64,000 bases of DNA from Prochlorococcus marinus str. MIT 9301 (GCF_000015965.1 NC_009091.1:186001-250000); one strand, 5' to 3'; positions 40,447-50,604 are shown, numbered from the stretch's first letter. Translations and numbers: made by a program. Notes: generated by a model not told the origin, from the sequence alone.

Positions 40447-41352
40447 ATGACTGTTCAAAGAATACTTATCGTTTCAGGCACTCACGGGAATGAAATTAAT
40501 CCTGTTTGGGCTGTTAAGCAATTTAGTAGAAAGGAAAATAGTTTAAATAATGGTATTGAGTATGAGTACATAATAGGTAATCCTGCTGCCTATGAAAAAG
40601 GTTGCAGATATATAGATGTAGATTTAAATAGATCTTTTAAAGAAAGTGGGAATTTTGATCAACACAAGAATAGCTTTTATGAAACTAATAGAGCCAATTT
40701 TTTAGTAGATGAATTTGGAATTGACGGATCTAAACCCTGTCAAATTGCAATCGATTTGCACACTACTACTGCAAATATGGGAACAAGCATTGTTATGTAT
40801 GGGAGGAGATCCAAAGATTTTTGTTTAGCTGCCTTACTGCAGAACAAATTCGGATTGCCTATTTATTTGCACGAAAAAGATAAAGCCCAAACAGGTTTTC
40901 TTGTAGAGGCTTGGCCATGTGGTTTAGTTATTGAAATAGGAGCTGTCGCACAAAATTTTTATGATCAAAATATTGTAAATAGATTCTCTCTAATTATTGG
41001 CTCTCTAAGGGAAGAGATAGATAAATTAAAAAATAAACTTGTAGAACTTCCAAAGGAATTAGTGGTTCACGTGCATCAAGGGAGTATAGATTATCCAAGA
41101 GATGAAAAGGGAGATATTGATGGCATAATTCATCCTGCGAGAATAAACCAAGATTGGAAAATGATTAAAAAAGGAGATCCATTATTTCTGGATAGCCAAG
41201 GAATAATCCACAAATATGAACGGGATAAATTGATTTGGCCTGTTTTTATTGGAGAAGTTGCTTATAAGGAAAAAAAAATTGCCATGAGCTACACAAAAAA
41301 AGAAGTAATTTGTTCCAAAAAACAATGGGTTCAAGAGTTTGAAAGTTTTTAA
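40447..41352 (+). CDS. Aspartoacylase/succinylglutamate desuccinylase-family zinc hydrolase
   Basis: 301 residues. Zinc ligands His13 and Glu16 lie in GTHGNE; DLNRSF and IDLHTTTAN complete the site, and VEAWPCGLVIEIGAVAQ supplies the catalytic Glu region. The family deacylates N-acyl amino acids such as N-acetylaspartate. Its substrate in picocyanobacteria is not established. It is divergent from the GST gene across only 17 bp. Confidence 0.8.
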   Translation: MTVQRILIVSGTHGNEINPVWAVKQFSRKENSLNNGIEYEYIIGNPAAYEKGCRYIDVDLNRSFKESGNFDQHKNSFYETNRANFLVDEFGIDGSKPCQIAIDLHTTTANMGTSIVMYGRRSKDFCLAALLQNKFGLPIYLHEKDKAQTGFLVEAWPCGLVIEIGAVAQNFYDQNIVNRFSLIIGSLREEIDKLKNKLVELPKELVVHVHQGSIDYPRDEKGDIDGIIHPARINQDWKMIKKGDPLFLDSQGIIHKYERDKLIWPVFIGEVAYKEKKIAMSYTKKEVICSKKQWVQEFESF

Positions 41353-41469
41353 ATTAAGAAACCGGAACAATAAATCGTTGAAAACTAATAAGGATTTCTA
41401 ATTTTATAGATAAGTTTATTTAATATTTAATACTTTTATTTTTTTTTCTAATTTTTAAACCTTAAAAAC

Positions 41470-41598
41470 CTAAATTCTTTCACTCCAATAAATAATAGCT
41501 CCAAAAGCCTCTAATTGCAGTCTTCTATGCTTAGCTTCTCTTAAGGAAACTACCTCTCTAGATCTTTTTCCGTTAAGAAGCCATTCGATTATTACCAA
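41470..41598 (-). CDS. Small 42-residue basic protein with TTG start, antiparallel to psbA
   Basis: In the 435 bp gap before psbA there is a minus-strand frame of 42 codons from TTG (41598-41596) to TAG (41472-41470). GAGGA stands six bases before the TTG, a well-placed ribosome site, and an in-frame TGA lies just upstream. The product starts MVIIEWLLNGKRSR and ends IIYWSERI, with a basic Arg/Lys centre; the composition is protein-like. I do not recognise it. Comparison with other strains would decide. Confidence 0.55.
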   Translation of the reverse strand: MVIIEWLLNGKRSREVVSLREAKHRRLQLEAFGAIIYWSERI

Positions 41599-41688
41599 GT
41601 TGAATCCTCAATAACAAAGAAAATCTTAAGACATGGAAGTTCTTTTCTCCTGTTTTCCAAAAAATAACTTTACTTAAAGAAAAAATAT

Positions 41689-41719
41689 TTACACATTTTT
41701 AGCGATTTTGGTCTAAAAT
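41689..41719 (+). promoter_or_regulatory. Candidate psbA promoter
   Basis: TTTACA at 41689-41694 and TAAAAT at 41714-41719, 19 bases apart, lie about 70 bp before the psbA ATG. The match to sigma-70 elements is fair and the spacing slightly long. The leader downstream holds two hairpins. Confidence 0.4.
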
Positions 41720-41727
41720 CTTCGAAG

Positions 41728-41772
41728 CGGAAATTTTTTTCCGTTTTTATTTACACGTCTCACTTTAGAGAC
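41728..41772 (+). promoter_or_regulatory. Two hairpins in the psbA leader
   Basis: First hairpin: CGGAAA (41728-41733) with TTTCCG (41738-41743), followed by TTTTT, terminator-like. Second: GTCTC (41757-41761) with GAGAC (41768-41772), loop ACTTTA, 15 bases before the ATG. No Shine-Dalgarno sequence is seen before the start, so leader structure may control decay or translation of the psbA message. Confidence 0.45.
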
Positions 41773-41787
41773 ATACTTTACGAACTC

Positions 41788-42870
41788 ATGACAACTATTC
41801 AGCAGCAGCGTTCTTCGCTGTTAAAAGGTTGGCCACAGTTTTGTGAGTGGGTAACATCAACTAACAACAGAATTTATGTTGGTTGGTTCGGCGTCTTAAT
41901 GATCCCATGCCTACTTACAGCAGCGGCTTGCTTCATCGTTGCATTCATCGCAGCACCACCAGTAGACATCGACGGAATTAGAGAGCCAGTTGCTGGTTCA
42001 TTCCTATATGGAAACAACATCATCTCAGGTGCAGTTGTTCCTTCTTCTAACGCTATTGGTCTACACTTCTACCCAATTTGGGAAGCAGCTACTGTAGATG
42101 AGTGGTTATACAACGGTGGTCCTTACCAGCTTGTAATTTTCCACTTCCTAATTGGTATTTCAGCATACATGGGAAGACAGTGGGAGCTTTCATACCGCTT
42201 AGGTATGCGTCCATGGATCTGTGTTGCATACTCTGCACCAGTTTCAGCAGCTTTCGCAGTATTTCTTGTATACCCATTCGGTCAAGGTTCATTCTCTGAC
42301 GGAATGCCTCTAGGTATCTCTGGAACATTCAACTTCATGTTTGTTTTCCAGGCAGAGCACAACATTCTAATGCACCCATTCCACATGGCTGGTGTTGCTG
42401 GTATGTTCGGAGGATCTCTATTCTCAGCTATGCATGGTTCACTTGTTACTTCATCTCTAATCAGAGAAACAACTGAGACAGAATCTCAGAACTATGGTTA
42501 CAAGTTCGGACAAGAAGAAGAAACATACAACATCGTTGCAGCTCATGGCTACTTCGGTCGTTTGATCTTCCAATATGCTTCATTCAACAACAGCAGAAGT
42601 CTTCACTTCTTCCTAGCTGTATTCCCAGTTGTTTGTGTATGGTTAACTTCAATGGGTATCTGCACAATGGCATTCAACCTTAACGGTTTCAACTTCAACC
42701 AGTCAGTTGTTGATGCAAACGGTAAGATTGTTCCTACATGGGGTGACGTTCTTAACAGAGCAAACCTAGGTATGGAAGTAATGCACGAGCGTAACGCTCA
42801 CAACTTCCCACTTGATCTAGCAGCAGCTGAGTCTACAACAGTAGCTCTTTCAGCTCCAGCTATCGGTTAA
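41788..42870 (+). CDS. psbA: Photosystem II reaction centre protein D1
   Basis: 360 residues, five membrane helices. D1 hallmarks are [38 protein letters not shown] and the C-terminal LDLA processing site with a short extension after it. In GRQWEL, position 131 here (130 in standard numbering) is Gln, as in D1:1-type proteins, not Glu. Codons for Phe, Tyr, Asn and Thr favour C endings far more than in the neighbours, consistent with very high expression. A terminator follows at once. Confidence 0.98.
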   Translation: MTTIQQQRSSLLKGWPQFCEWVTSTNNRIYVGWFGVLMIPCLLTAAACFIVAFIAAPPVDIDGIREPVAGSFLYGNNIISGAVVPSSNAIGLHFYPIWEAATVDEWLYNGGPYQLVIFHFLIGISAYMGRQWELSYRLGMRPWICVAYSAPVSAAFAVFLVYPFGQGSFSDGMPLGISGTFNFMFVFQAEHNILMHPFHMAGVAGMFGGSLFSAMHGSLVTSSLIRETTETESQNYGYKFGQEEETYNIVAAHGYFGRLIFQYASFNNSRSLHFFLAVFPVVCVWLTSMGICTMAFNLNGFNFNQSVVDANGKIVPTWGDVLNRANLGMEVMHERNAHNFPLDLAAAESTTVALSAPAIG

Positions 42871-42892
42871 GCTTAAAGTTCTTAAACTCACA

Positions 42893-42919
42893 AGCCCCCT
42901 TTTTTGGGGGCTTTTTTTT
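42893..42919 (+). terminator. psbA intrinsic terminator
   Basis: AGCCCCC (42893-42899), loop of six T, GGGGGCT (42906-42912), then a run of T to 42919. It starts 23 bp after the psbA stop. It is one of the strongest terminators in the window. Confidence 0.93.
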
Positions 42920-42979
42920 GTTTAATTTTCAATTGGTTTCATATAATGTTTATATATAGATAAAACACTTGATATTTCT

Positions 42980-44077
42980 ATGAGTAGTAGTTTTGGAAAA
43001 ATTTTTCGTGTTAGTACTTTTGGAGAATCACATGGTGGTGCAGTAGGAGTTATCCTTGATGGATGTCCACCTAAATTAAAAATAGATATAAATCTGATAC
43101 AAAATGAATTAGATAGGCGCAGACCTGGCCAAAGTGACATTACAACACCCAGAAATGAAGAAGATAAAATTGAAATATTAAGTGGAATAAAGGAAGGGTT
43201 AACACTTGGAACTCCAATAGCAATGTTGGTAAGAAATAAGGATCAAAGACCAGCAGATTATAATAATATGGAGCAGGTATTTAGACCTTCTCATGCAGAT
43301 GGTACATATCATCTGAAATATGGAATTCAGGCAAGTTCTGGCGGTGGAAGAGCCTCTGCTAGAGAAACAATTGGGAGAGTAGCTGCTGGTGCTGTAGCAA
43401 AACAATTATTAAAAACCTTCTGTAACACTGAAATACTATCTTGGGTAAAGCGTATACATGATATTGATTCTGATATAAATAAAGAGAAGATTTCTCTCAA
43501 AAAAATAGATTCAAATATTGTTAGATGTCCTGATGAAAAGGTATCAACAGAAATGATTGAGAGAATTAAGGAATTAAAGCGTCAAGGAGACTCTTGCGGC
43601 GGTGTTATTGAATGTCTAGTAAGAAATGTTCCCTCTGGTCTTGGAATGCCTGTTTTTGATAAATTAGAAGCTGATTTAGCAAAGGCTTTGATGTCTTTGC
43701 CTGCCACGAAAGGCTTTGAAATAGGTTCAGGTTTCTCTGGCACTTATTTAAAAGGAAGCGAGCATAATGATTCGTTCATTAAGTCTGATGATTCTAGTAA
43801 ATTAAGAACAACATCAAACAATTCAGGAGGTATACAGGGTGGAATAAGTAATGGTGAAAATATTGAGATGAAGATAGCTTTTAAACCTACAGCAACTATC
43901 GGGAAAGAACAAAAAACAGTAAATGCTGAAGGGAAAGAAGTTTTGATGAAAGCAAAAGGGAGACATGATCCATGCGTTTTACCAAGAGCAGTTCCCATGG
44001 TTGATGCTATGGTTGCCTTAGTACTTGCTGATCATTTGCTTCTAAATCATGCTCAATGTGACTTAATCAATAACTAG
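42980..44077 (+). CDS. aroC: Chorismate synthase
   Basis: 365 residues. [17 protein letters not shown] at the start, the RRPGQS segment, the [11 protein letters not shown] and [12 protein letters not shown] block, and the C-terminal [19 protein letters not shown] are signature regions. It forms chorismate from EPSP using reduced FMN, ending the shikimate pathway. It has its own short upstream gap after the psbA terminator. Confidence 0.96.
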   Translation: MSSSFGKIFRVSTFGESHGGAVGVILDGCPPKLKIDINLIQNELDRRRPGQSDITTPRNEEDKIEILSGIKEGLTLGTPIAMLVRNKDQRPADYNNMEQVFRPSHADGTYHLKYGIQASSGGGRASARETIGRVAAGAVAKQLLKTFCNTEILSWVKRIHDIDSDINKEKISLKKIDSNIVRCPDEKVSTEMIERIKELKRQGDSCGGVIECLVRNVPSGLGMPVFDKLEADLAKALMSLPATKGFEIGSGFSGTYLKGSEHNDSFIKSDDSSKLRTTSNNSGGIQGGISNGENIEMKIAFKPTATIGKEQKTVNAEGKEVLMKAKGRHDPCVLPRAVPMVDAMVALVLADHLLLNHAQCDLINN

Positions 44078-44111
44078 CAGTTTTGTTGAATAAATTACAT
44101 TTATCTTTAAT

Positions 44112-44738
44112 TTAATTATTTTTGAGCCATTCAAATATTTTTGGATCAAATTTTTTATTTTTGATGGCTTTATCTCCAATTACGACGGATTTATACCCTA
44201 AAGATTTGTAATTTTTTAAATCATTGATTGATAGTCCTCCAGCAGCAATGAAATCAATATTTTTATACTTGAGTATATCTATCGAATTATCTTTACTTTT
44301 TATTGGGTAAATTTTGATAATGTTGCAATTTAAATTTGTCGCGTCCTTAAGATCCTTTAAATTATTAATTCCAGGAATTAGTAAATAATTTTTTGACTGT
44401 GCATAATTGAAAAGATCTTTATCCCAAAATTTCATCATCGAAAAATTTAATCCAATTTTTAAAGAATCTTCTATTGATTGCTTATTAACTATCGATGCAG
44501 AACCTAAATTAACTCTTGGATATTTAGTTTTGATATCGGATAACAAATCTAACCAATTTTTGTTGTTGGACCAACTTATTTCAATATTCTTTAATCCTAA
44601 TTTTACTAAGCTTTCTAATTCTTCAAAAAATGAATTTCTTATAGAGGTATTTGAGTAAATATTATCGTCAGGTTTTATAAGTAAAAAAAAAGATTCTTTC
44701 AGCGATAAATAACAAAAAGAATCTTCCCTAATATTCAT
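44112..44738 (-). CDS. KDPG/KHG aldolase-family protein with altered active site
   Basis: 208 residues. The barrel motifs are recognisable: NIEISW keeps the catalytic Glu, LIPGINNLKDL matches the PGxxT strand, and IIKIYPIKS keeps the Schiff-base Lys, with AAGGLSINDL at the phosphate end. The Arg after the Glu motif, the GAGT (here GSAS) and the SPG (here MMK) are changed from classical Eda. It could be the Entner-Doudoroff aldolase or one for another 2-oxo sugar acid. It lies 20 bp after ftsH on the same strand. Confidence 0.6.
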   Translation of the reverse strand: MNIREDSFCYLSLKESFFLLIKPDDNIYSNTSIRNSFFEELESLVKLGLKNIEISWSNNKNWLDLLSDIKTKYPRVNLGSASIVNKQSIEDSLKIGLNFSMMKFWDKDLFNYAQSKNYLLIPGINNLKDLKDATNLNCNIIKIYPIKSKDNSIDILKYKNIDFIAAGGLSINDLKNYKSLGYKSVVIGDKAIKNKKFDPKIFEWLKNN

Positions 44739-44758
44739 TAAGTATTTAAATTTTAAAG

Positions 44759-46612
44759 TTAAATATAGTTTGCAACTTTAACTTCTGAGCGGTTAAGCAA
44801 ATCTTGAATATCTTCAGTATCTATAGTTTCTCTTTCAATGAGCATTTGGGCCATTTCGTCAAGAACAGTTCTATTATCTGTCAAAACTTTTGTAGCTCTT
44901 TTGTATGCCACATCAACAAGCTCTGAAACCTCAACATCTATAGTAGCAGCAGTATCTTCAGAGAAGTCTCTTGTAGAACTCATATCTCTTCCAAGAAACA
45001 TTCCACCTTGAGATTGACCTAAAGCGACAGGACCTATTTTGTCACTCATACCAAATTTAGTGATCATTTGTCTTGCTACATTAGCGACTTGCTGTAAATC
45101 GTTTGAAGCTCCAGTTGTAACTTCTTCTTCTCCATAGACTATTTCTTCAGCAACTCTTCCACCAAGAGCTACAGCCATTTGATTTTGAAGGTAAGAACGA
45201 GAGTAAAGACCTGATTCCATCCTTTCTTCACTTGGAGTAAAAAAAGTTAAACCTCCCGCTTGACCTCTAGGAATTATTGAAACTTTTGCTACAGGATCAT
45301 AATCAGGCATTAATGCTCCTACGAGTGCATGACCAGCTTCGTGATAAGCAACTAATTCTTTTTTCTTTTCACTGATGACTCTGTCTTTCTTTTCTGGACC
45401 AGCCATGACTCTTTCTATAGCATCACCAACTTCATCATTACTTACTTTATCTAAATCTTTTCTAGCGGCTAATATTGCTGCCTCGTTTAATAAATTAGCT
45501 AAATCGGCACCCGTAAATCCTGGTGTTCTTCTAGCAACTTTATCTAAATCAACGTCTTTTGAAAGAGTTTTGTCTTTCGCATGAACATTTAATATCTGTA
45601 ATCTACCAGCGTAATCTGGTCTATCTACTGTTACCTGTCTATCGAATCTTCCAGGACGCATTAAAGCTGAATCTAAGACATCTGGTCTGTTGGTAGCAGC
45701 AACTATTATTATTCCTGAATTACCTTCAAAACCGTCCATTTCAGTTAGGAGCTGGTTTAATGTTTGTTCTCTTTCATCATTTCCACCGCCCATACCAGCT
45801 CCTCTTTGTCTCCCAACTGCATCTATTTCATCAATGAATACAATACAAGGAGCATTCTTTTTAGCTTGTTCGAAAAGATCTCTAACTCTGCTTGCTCCAA
45901 CTCCTACAAACATCTCTACAAATTCTGAACCTGATATTGAGAAAAAAGGTACACCTGCTTCTCCAGCTACTGCTTTTGCTAGCAATGTTTTTCCTGTACC
46001 TGGAGGACCAACAAGAAGGACACCTTTTGGGATTTTTGCTCCGACTGCAGTAAATCTATCTGGGCTTTTAAGAAAATCAACAACCTCTGTCAGTTCTAAT
46101 TTTGCACCTTCGACACCAGCAACATCTGAGAAGGTAACTTGTGTGGATGGTTCCATTTGAAGTCTAGCTTTACTCTTACCAAAACTCATAGCAGGGTTAC
46201 CACCTCCAGCATTTCCACTTTGAGATCTCCTGAAAAGAAAAAATAGTCCTCCAATTAAAAGAACTGGAAAAATCAAGCTACTTAAAGCTTGTTGCCATGG
46301 ATTGGCTAATTTTGTCGGAGTTACAGCTATATCTACATTGTTATCTGTCAGTATTTTTAATAAATCTTTGTCAGGAGCTAAATTGACCTCAGACCTACTC
46401 CCATCATTTTCAACAACTTGAGCTGTGGCATTATCTGGAGATATTAGGACTCTACTGATTTCATTATCTTGGACGGCCTCTATAAAATCACTATATCTCA
46501 AGGTCTTTGAAGAACTTTCAGTACTAGGTTTATCAAAGACAGAAGTACCAATGAAAATTACAGTAATCACAGCTAGAACATAAAGTCCTAAGTTTCTCCA
46601 ACGTTTGTTCAC
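44759..46612 (-). CDS. ftsH: ATP-dependent membrane metalloprotease FtsH
   Basis: 617 residues. Two membrane helices (10-25 and about 112-130) flank a lumenal domain. The AAA+ core has GPPGTGKT (about 201-208) and the SRH region ([16 protein letters not shown]); the protease domain has HEAGH near 423-427. In cyanobacteria FtsH removes damaged D1 in photosystem II repair, linking it to psbA nearby. The start is GTG. Which of the several cyanobacterial FtsH paralogues it is cannot be told here. Confidence 0.94.
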   Translation of the reverse strand: MNKRWRNLGLYVLAVITVIFIGTSVFDKPSTESSSKTLRYSDFIEAVQDNEISRVLISPDNATAQVVENDGSRSEVNLAPDKDLLKILTDNNVDIAVTPTKLANPWQQALSSLIFPVLLIGGLFFLFRRSQSGNAGGGNPAMSFGKSKARLQMEPSTQVTFSDVAGVEGAKLELTEVVDFLKSPDRFTAVGAKIPKGVLLVGPPGTGKTLLAKAVAGEAGVPFFSISGSEFVEMFVGVGASRVRDLFEQAKKNAPCIVFIDEIDAVGRQRGAGMGGGNDEREQTLNQLLTEMDGFEGNSGIIIVAATNRPDVLDSALMRPGRFDRQVTVDRPDYAGRLQILNVHAKDKTLSKDVDLDKVARRTPGFTGADLANLLNEAAILAARKDLDKVSNDEVGDAIERVMAGPEKKDRVISEKKKELVAYHEAGHALVGALMPDYDPVAKVSIIPRGQAGGLTFFTPSEERMESGLYSRSYLQNQMAVALGGRVAEEIVYGEEEVTTGASNDLQQVANVARQMITKFGMSDKIGPVALGQSQGGMFLGRDMSSTRDFSEDTAATIDVEVSELVDVAYKRATKVLTDNRTVLDEMAQMLIERETIDTEDIQDLLNRSEVKVANYI

Positions 46613-46657
46613 AATAAAAAACTTTAATAAATCTATAATACTAATAATAAAACAATA

Positions 46658-47833
46658 TTAAGAGCGTCTTAGAACATCTACTACACTTTTGAATGCAAAC
46701 CATTCAGGAATTGGTTCGCCATTCCTCAATTTCTTTCTAAATTCAGTACCACTAAGTTTCATAATTTCATAATTAAATTCTTTAGCTTCTTCAGCTGTTA
46801 TATATCCTTTTTCCTTCGTATAAACTAAATTTTTTGAAGGAACAGTCTGCATCATTAATTCATCTGCACACTTATTAGCAAAATTCTGGGCGTCATATGG
46901 GCCATAAAAATCTTCACCAGTTGATGATGACTTACAACCAGCCATATCTCTACCAATAATAAAGTGGGTGCAGCCATAATTTCTTCTGATTATCATGTGT
47001 TGAAGAGCTTCCCTTGGCCCTGCCATATGCATTGAATAAGGTAAAAAAGCCCATTTTATTCTTTCATCAGATATTTCCTCTTCTAATTCTTTATAGGTCA
47101 AATATCTAACTTTTCCAGGTATATCGTCTTGTTGAGTTGGCCCACAAGTTGGATGTACCAAAACCACTGAGTTAGAAGAGACATTATCTGAGAGTAGGGC
47201 ATTAGTAAATAACTCATAATGTGCTCTATGAATTGGATTTCTGCATTGAAATGCAACTACATCATAATTTGATGGCAGTGAAGATCTAACTTCTTCAGGG
47301 GTTTTGCAGGGAAATTCTCTAACTGGTAGTTCGAAACCATAAACTTTCCCTCCTATATAGAATCTTCCCCTTTCATTAAAAATCATCTTAACAGCAGGAT
47401 GATCTAAAGAATTAGTACCATAACAAAATTCGGCTTCTAAAGATTTATCAGGCTCCCAAATAGAACTTACTTCTAAAATTGCAATTTTTTGGTTTTTGTA
47501 GGTAAGCAAGATTGTTTCTCCAGCTTTTACTTCATCATTATTTGAATCAAAGACAATAGGTAAGCCAAAAAGCAAACCGCTTGTATCTCTGTTATTTTCG
47601 ATAACCGATTTGTAGTTATTTTCATCCATAAAACCTTCCAAAGGAGAAAAAGCACCAACCATCAAAAGTTCTACATCACATGCATTTCTCTCGCTACATT
47701 CAAATTCATAAGTAGCTTTGGAGATAAGGTCATTTTTAAAGCTATTATCTTTAATTATTAAATTTTTTAGTTCCCCTCCATAAGGCGGTATTAGTCCATT
47801 AGGGTCAGTTTTTGTTTTTTGTTGTAATTCCAT
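46658..47833 (-). CDS. sat: Sulfate adenylyltransferase (ATP sulfurylase)
   Basis: 391 residues. FQCRNPIHRAHYE and the RNYGCTHFIIGRDMAG region with GPYDAQ are the active-site motifs of the homo-oligomeric Sat/Met3 type. It makes APS from sulfate and ATP, the first step of assimilation. There is no C-terminal APS-kinase domain. It ends 46 bp before ftsH starts. Confidence 0.95.
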   Translation of the reverse strand: MELQQKTKTDPNGLIPPYGGELKNLIIKDNSFKNDLISKATYEFECSERNACDVELLMVGAFSPLEGFMDENNYKSVIENNRDTSGLLFGLPIVFDSNNDEVKAGETILLTYKNQKIAILEVSSIWEPDKSLEAEFCYGTNSLDHPAVKMIFNERGRFYIGGKVYGFELPVREFPCKTPEEVRSSLPSNYDVVAFQCRNPIHRAHYELFTNALLSDNVSSNSVVLVHPTCGPTQQDDIPGKVRYLTYKELEEEISDERIKWAFLPYSMHMAGPREALQHMIIRRNYGCTHFIIGRDMAGCKSSSTGEDFYGPYDAQNFANKCADELMMQTVPSKNLVYTKEKGYITAEEAKEFNYEIMKLSGTEFRKKLRNGEPIPEWFAFKSVVDVLRRS

Positions 47834-47859
47834 TTTTTGAATTGATAAATAAAAATTTT

Positions 47860-47890
47860 GAAAAAAAAAAGAGGGGTGGAACCCCCTTTT
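47860..47890 (-). terminator. psbO terminator
   Basis: GGGGT (47873-47877), loop GGA, ACCCC (47881-47885). On the minus strand the hairpin is followed by a run of about ten U (the A-run at 47861-47870). It lies 17 bp beyond the psbO stop. Confidence 0.85.
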
Positions 47891-47906
47891 ATTTATTAAT
47901 TAGGAT

Positions 47907-48746
47907 TTATGCCTTTCTTCCGTAAAGCTCTCCTATTATTTTTACATCGAGTGGATCTTTTGATCCCATGTCTGTATCTGAAGGTTGGATAGCTTCAAAA
48001 GTACCAGCAAATTCGTCTGTGTCAGAATCTACATTGTTAATTGAAAGAGTAATAACGCCAGTGCCGTTTACATCAACTTTGATATTTTCTTTAGCAAGTT
48101 CTTCGTCATCTCCTCCTAATGCAACTAAACCTTGAGCATATTCAACACCAGTATTTTTAGCTCTTGCCTTAGGATCTAGAAAATCACCTGTTCTGTAGTT
48201 AGGTGTAAATGTTGAGCCACTAACCTCAGTGCCTGGCTGAATTGATGAGGGTAAATCAGCAGTAAGATCTTTTGCTGAGAATGCAAATGGTACCTCTAAA
48301 CCACCAGGGGTTAATACAGTAATAAGTTGAAAATCAATACCACCTTTTTCGGTGAAAGTTCCTGAATCTATATCTCCATAAACTTCTGTCACTGTGGTGT
48401 TATTTCTAGGACTAATAATTTTTGTAGAAACAAATTCTGCAGCTTTTCGTTTTGTCCCTGGCACTTTTACATAAACTTCTGTTGGATGCATGCATATTCC
48501 TTTGAGGCTATCTCCATTACTTAGAGATATTGATCCGATAAGAGATGAGTCTAATGTAGGGCAATCATTAGCTTTTCCAGTATTAACAACATCTGTGAAT
48601 TGTGCATTTCCTCTTTCAGAAAAAGCAAATGTTTTAACAGGTACGAAAGCAAAAGTTATACAAATTGAAATAACAAAAGCTAAGAAAGAACGAATTCTCA
48701 TAATTAAAGTTGCAGTAAAGTTCTGTGACGATAGATTAAAGGTCAT
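47907..48746 (-). CDS. psbO: Photosystem II manganese-stabilising protein PsbO
   Basis: 279 residues from the first ATG; a second ATG at 48701 (residue 16, MRIRSFLAF) begins a classical signal peptide ending near AFA-FS and is the likelier start. The mature region has NDCPTLD, GICMHPTEVYVK and the beta-barrel GGIDFQLITVLTPGG segments. It caps the oxygen-evolving cluster on the lumenal side. A strong terminator follows, so it is monocistronic. Confidence 0.94.
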   Translation of the reverse strand: MTFNLSSQNFTATLIMRIRSFLAFVISICITFAFVPVKTFAFSERGNAQFTDVVNTGKANDCPTLDSSLIGSISLSNGDSLKGICMHPTEVYVKVPGTKRKAAEFVSTKIISPRNNTTVTEVYGDIDSGTFTEKGGIDFQLITVLTPGGLEVPFAFSAKDLTADLPSSIQPGTEVSGSTFTPNYRTGDFLDPKARAKNTGVEYAQGLVALGGDDEELAKENIKVDVNGTGVITLSINNVDSDTDEFAGTFEAIQPSDTDMGSKDPLDVKIIGELYGRKA

Positions 48747-48917
48747 CTAAATAGTTCAGTACGGATATTACAAGGGAAAGGACCATAAAAGAAAGGACTT
48801 TTAAATCCTCGAAACAACCCGTAGCTTTTTAGATTTTGAAAAACTGGAATTATTTTAAGCTATTACATTATTTTTAATGATTAAGATTACAAAAAAATAC
48901 AAATAAAAAATTTTTTT

Positions 48918-50174
48918 TTATTTTTTTAATGAAATAATTTGGGTTATTAATTTATTTGCTAAATCAATTTTTGATGTTTTTTTAATATAGTGTTCCAAAT
49001 TGTTCGTATCGAATAGCCAACCTTCATTTTGTGCCAAAAAGCCAAATCCTTGGCCTTCAAGATCTATTGGATTTGCGAATAGAAAATCACAACCCTTTTG
49101 GATAATCTTTTCTTTAATAGTTATTCGTGCTTCTTCGATAGATCCTGTAAAAGCACAAAAGCCTACAAAAACTTGGTTATCTTTTTTTGATTTACTAATT
49201 GTTTTTAAAATATCTGGGACTAGCTCAAAGTTTTGATTCAAATGTTCATTAATTTTATTTTTTGGAATTTTAGCTGAAGTATCTGAGGTTATCTTAAAAT
49301 CAGAGACTGCTGCATTCATGAAAAAATAATCGCAATTTGATATTTCATTATCAAGAGCCCTAATTAAATCAACACTGGTTTCAATTTCATATCTTTTTAT
49401 TCCATCAGTAAGATTCTTATCGATTTTCAATGGCCCATGGACATATTTTACTTGTGCTCCTCTGAACCTCGCTACTTGAGAAAGAAGTAGGCCCATAGCT
49501 CCAGAACTTCTGTTGGTAATATGTCTTGCCGCATCAATTTTCTCTGAGGTGCACCCTCCAGTTATTAGAATTTCTTTATTAAGTAAATCTTTGCGATACT
49601 CATTTTGTTTGTGTAAAGCTATAAATTCAAGAGCTAATTGAATTAGATTATTTGGAGGAATCTTACCGATGCCAATAGCATCACATGCTAAGAGGCCTTC
49701 ACTTGGTTGCAAAGACAAAACATTTTCGTAATTTTTTAAATTCTTATAATTTTCTTGGACAGCTTTATTTAGCCACATTTGTGTATTCATTGCTGGTGCA
49801 ACAATAATTGGCTTTATATTTGCTATTAAGATGCTTGGGATAAGTCCCTCTGCATTCCCAGTTACCCATTTTGCTAATGTTGTTGCTGTTAAAGGCGCAA
49901 TGATTAAAATATCAGCCCAATTACTGAGTTCTATGTGAAGAGGTGTTGATTGACTATTTGACCATTGATCATCTTCTAAAATGCAAGGGTTTCTACTCAA
50001 GATAGAGAGAGAAAGCGGCTTTATTAATTTTTCTGCATTTTTAGATAAAACGCATCTTATTTCATAATTTTCTTTCGCTAATTGGCTTACTAATAATGGA
50101 ATTCTTACAGCTGCAATACTACCCGTTATTAATAAAAGAACCTTTATTTTGGAGTCATTACTTTTAGTTTTCAT
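48918..50174 (-). CDS. coaBC: Bifunctional phosphopantothenoylcysteine decarboxylase/synthetase
   Basis: 418 residues. The N-terminal CoaC half shows ITGSIAAVRIPLLVS, the active-site His in PLHIELSNWAD and the PAMNTQMW motif; the CoaB half has ITGGCTSEKIDAARHITNRSSG and the NAAVSDF and KIPKNKI segments. It makes 4'-phosphopantetheine for coenzyme A. Its start overlaps the DUF2555 gene by 11 bp. Confidence 0.93.
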   Translation of the reverse strand: MKTKSNDSKIKVLLLITGSIAAVRIPLLVSQLAKENYEIRCVLSKNAEKLIKPLSLSILSRNPCILEDDQWSNSQSTPLHIELSNWADILIIAPLTATTLAKWVTGNAEGLIPSILIANIKPIIVAPAMNTQMWLNKAVQENYKNLKNYENVLSLQPSEGLLACDAIGIGKIPPNNLIQLALEFIALHKQNEYRKDLLNKEILITGGCTSEKIDAARHITNRSSGAMGLLLSQVARFRGAQVKYVHGPLKIDKNLTDGIKRYEIETSVDLIRALDNEISNCDYFFMNAAVSDFKITSDTSAKIPKNKINEHLNQNFELVPDILKTISKSKKDNQVFVGFCAFTGSIEEARITIKEKIIQKGCDFLFANPIDLEGQGFGFLAQNEGWLFDTNNLEHYIKKTSKIDLANKLITQIISLKK

Positions 50175-50385
50175 CGAAAGGTTCCTGATCGAGAAGATGG
50201 ATATAATTAGTTGTTAATTCAGGTCTATTGATTGCAAGAGCCCTAAGTAAGTGCCAGTCTTTTAAACCATCAAATGGAGTATTATAATTATCTTCCTCTA
50301 GCCTTTTAGCGAGCTCAATAGTCATTTCTTCATCAAAAGAATTTACTAGTTCCGCACTTATTTGATTTTCAGAAATGAATTTCAT
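50164..50385 (-). CDS. DUF2555 cyanobacterial protein
   Basis: 73 residues. LAKRLEEDNYNTPFDGLKDWHLLRAL and the YIHLLD end are the features of DUF2555, known only from cyanobacteria and of unknown role. It is acidic and soluble. Its 3' end overlaps coaBC by 11 bp, which suggests cotranslation. Confidence 0.75.
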   Translation of the reverse strand: MKFISENQISAELVNSFDEEMTIELAKRLEEDNYNTPFDGLKDWHLLRALAINRPELTTNYIHLLDQEPFDEN

Positions 50386-50604
50386 ATTGAGAAAGCCAAT
50401 ATATTCTCATAATAAAACCTTAAGTCATTATTTAAAATTGATATATGTATTAATTAAATATTTATAAGTATATGAAAATTTTTAATATTCATAATCTTTT
50501 CAAATAATTGTGAGGTAATTTATCTTCATTCTCAATCATAAATATGCAATCTCTCCTTTTCAAAAATATTCTCTCTTAAAATGTTACTGTCATAAATTTA
50601 GACC

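Noticed and set aside
45690-46160. Plus-strand frame of 156 codons opposite ftsH
   Set aside because: It mirrors the conserved AAA+ region; the Pro/Ser-rich product looks like antisense of conserved codons.
48747-48917. Terminator for a gene entering from the right upstream of psbO
   Set aside because: A/T runs occur near 48905-48930 but without a clear GC stem; AGGA...TCCT at about 48794-48809 is too weak.
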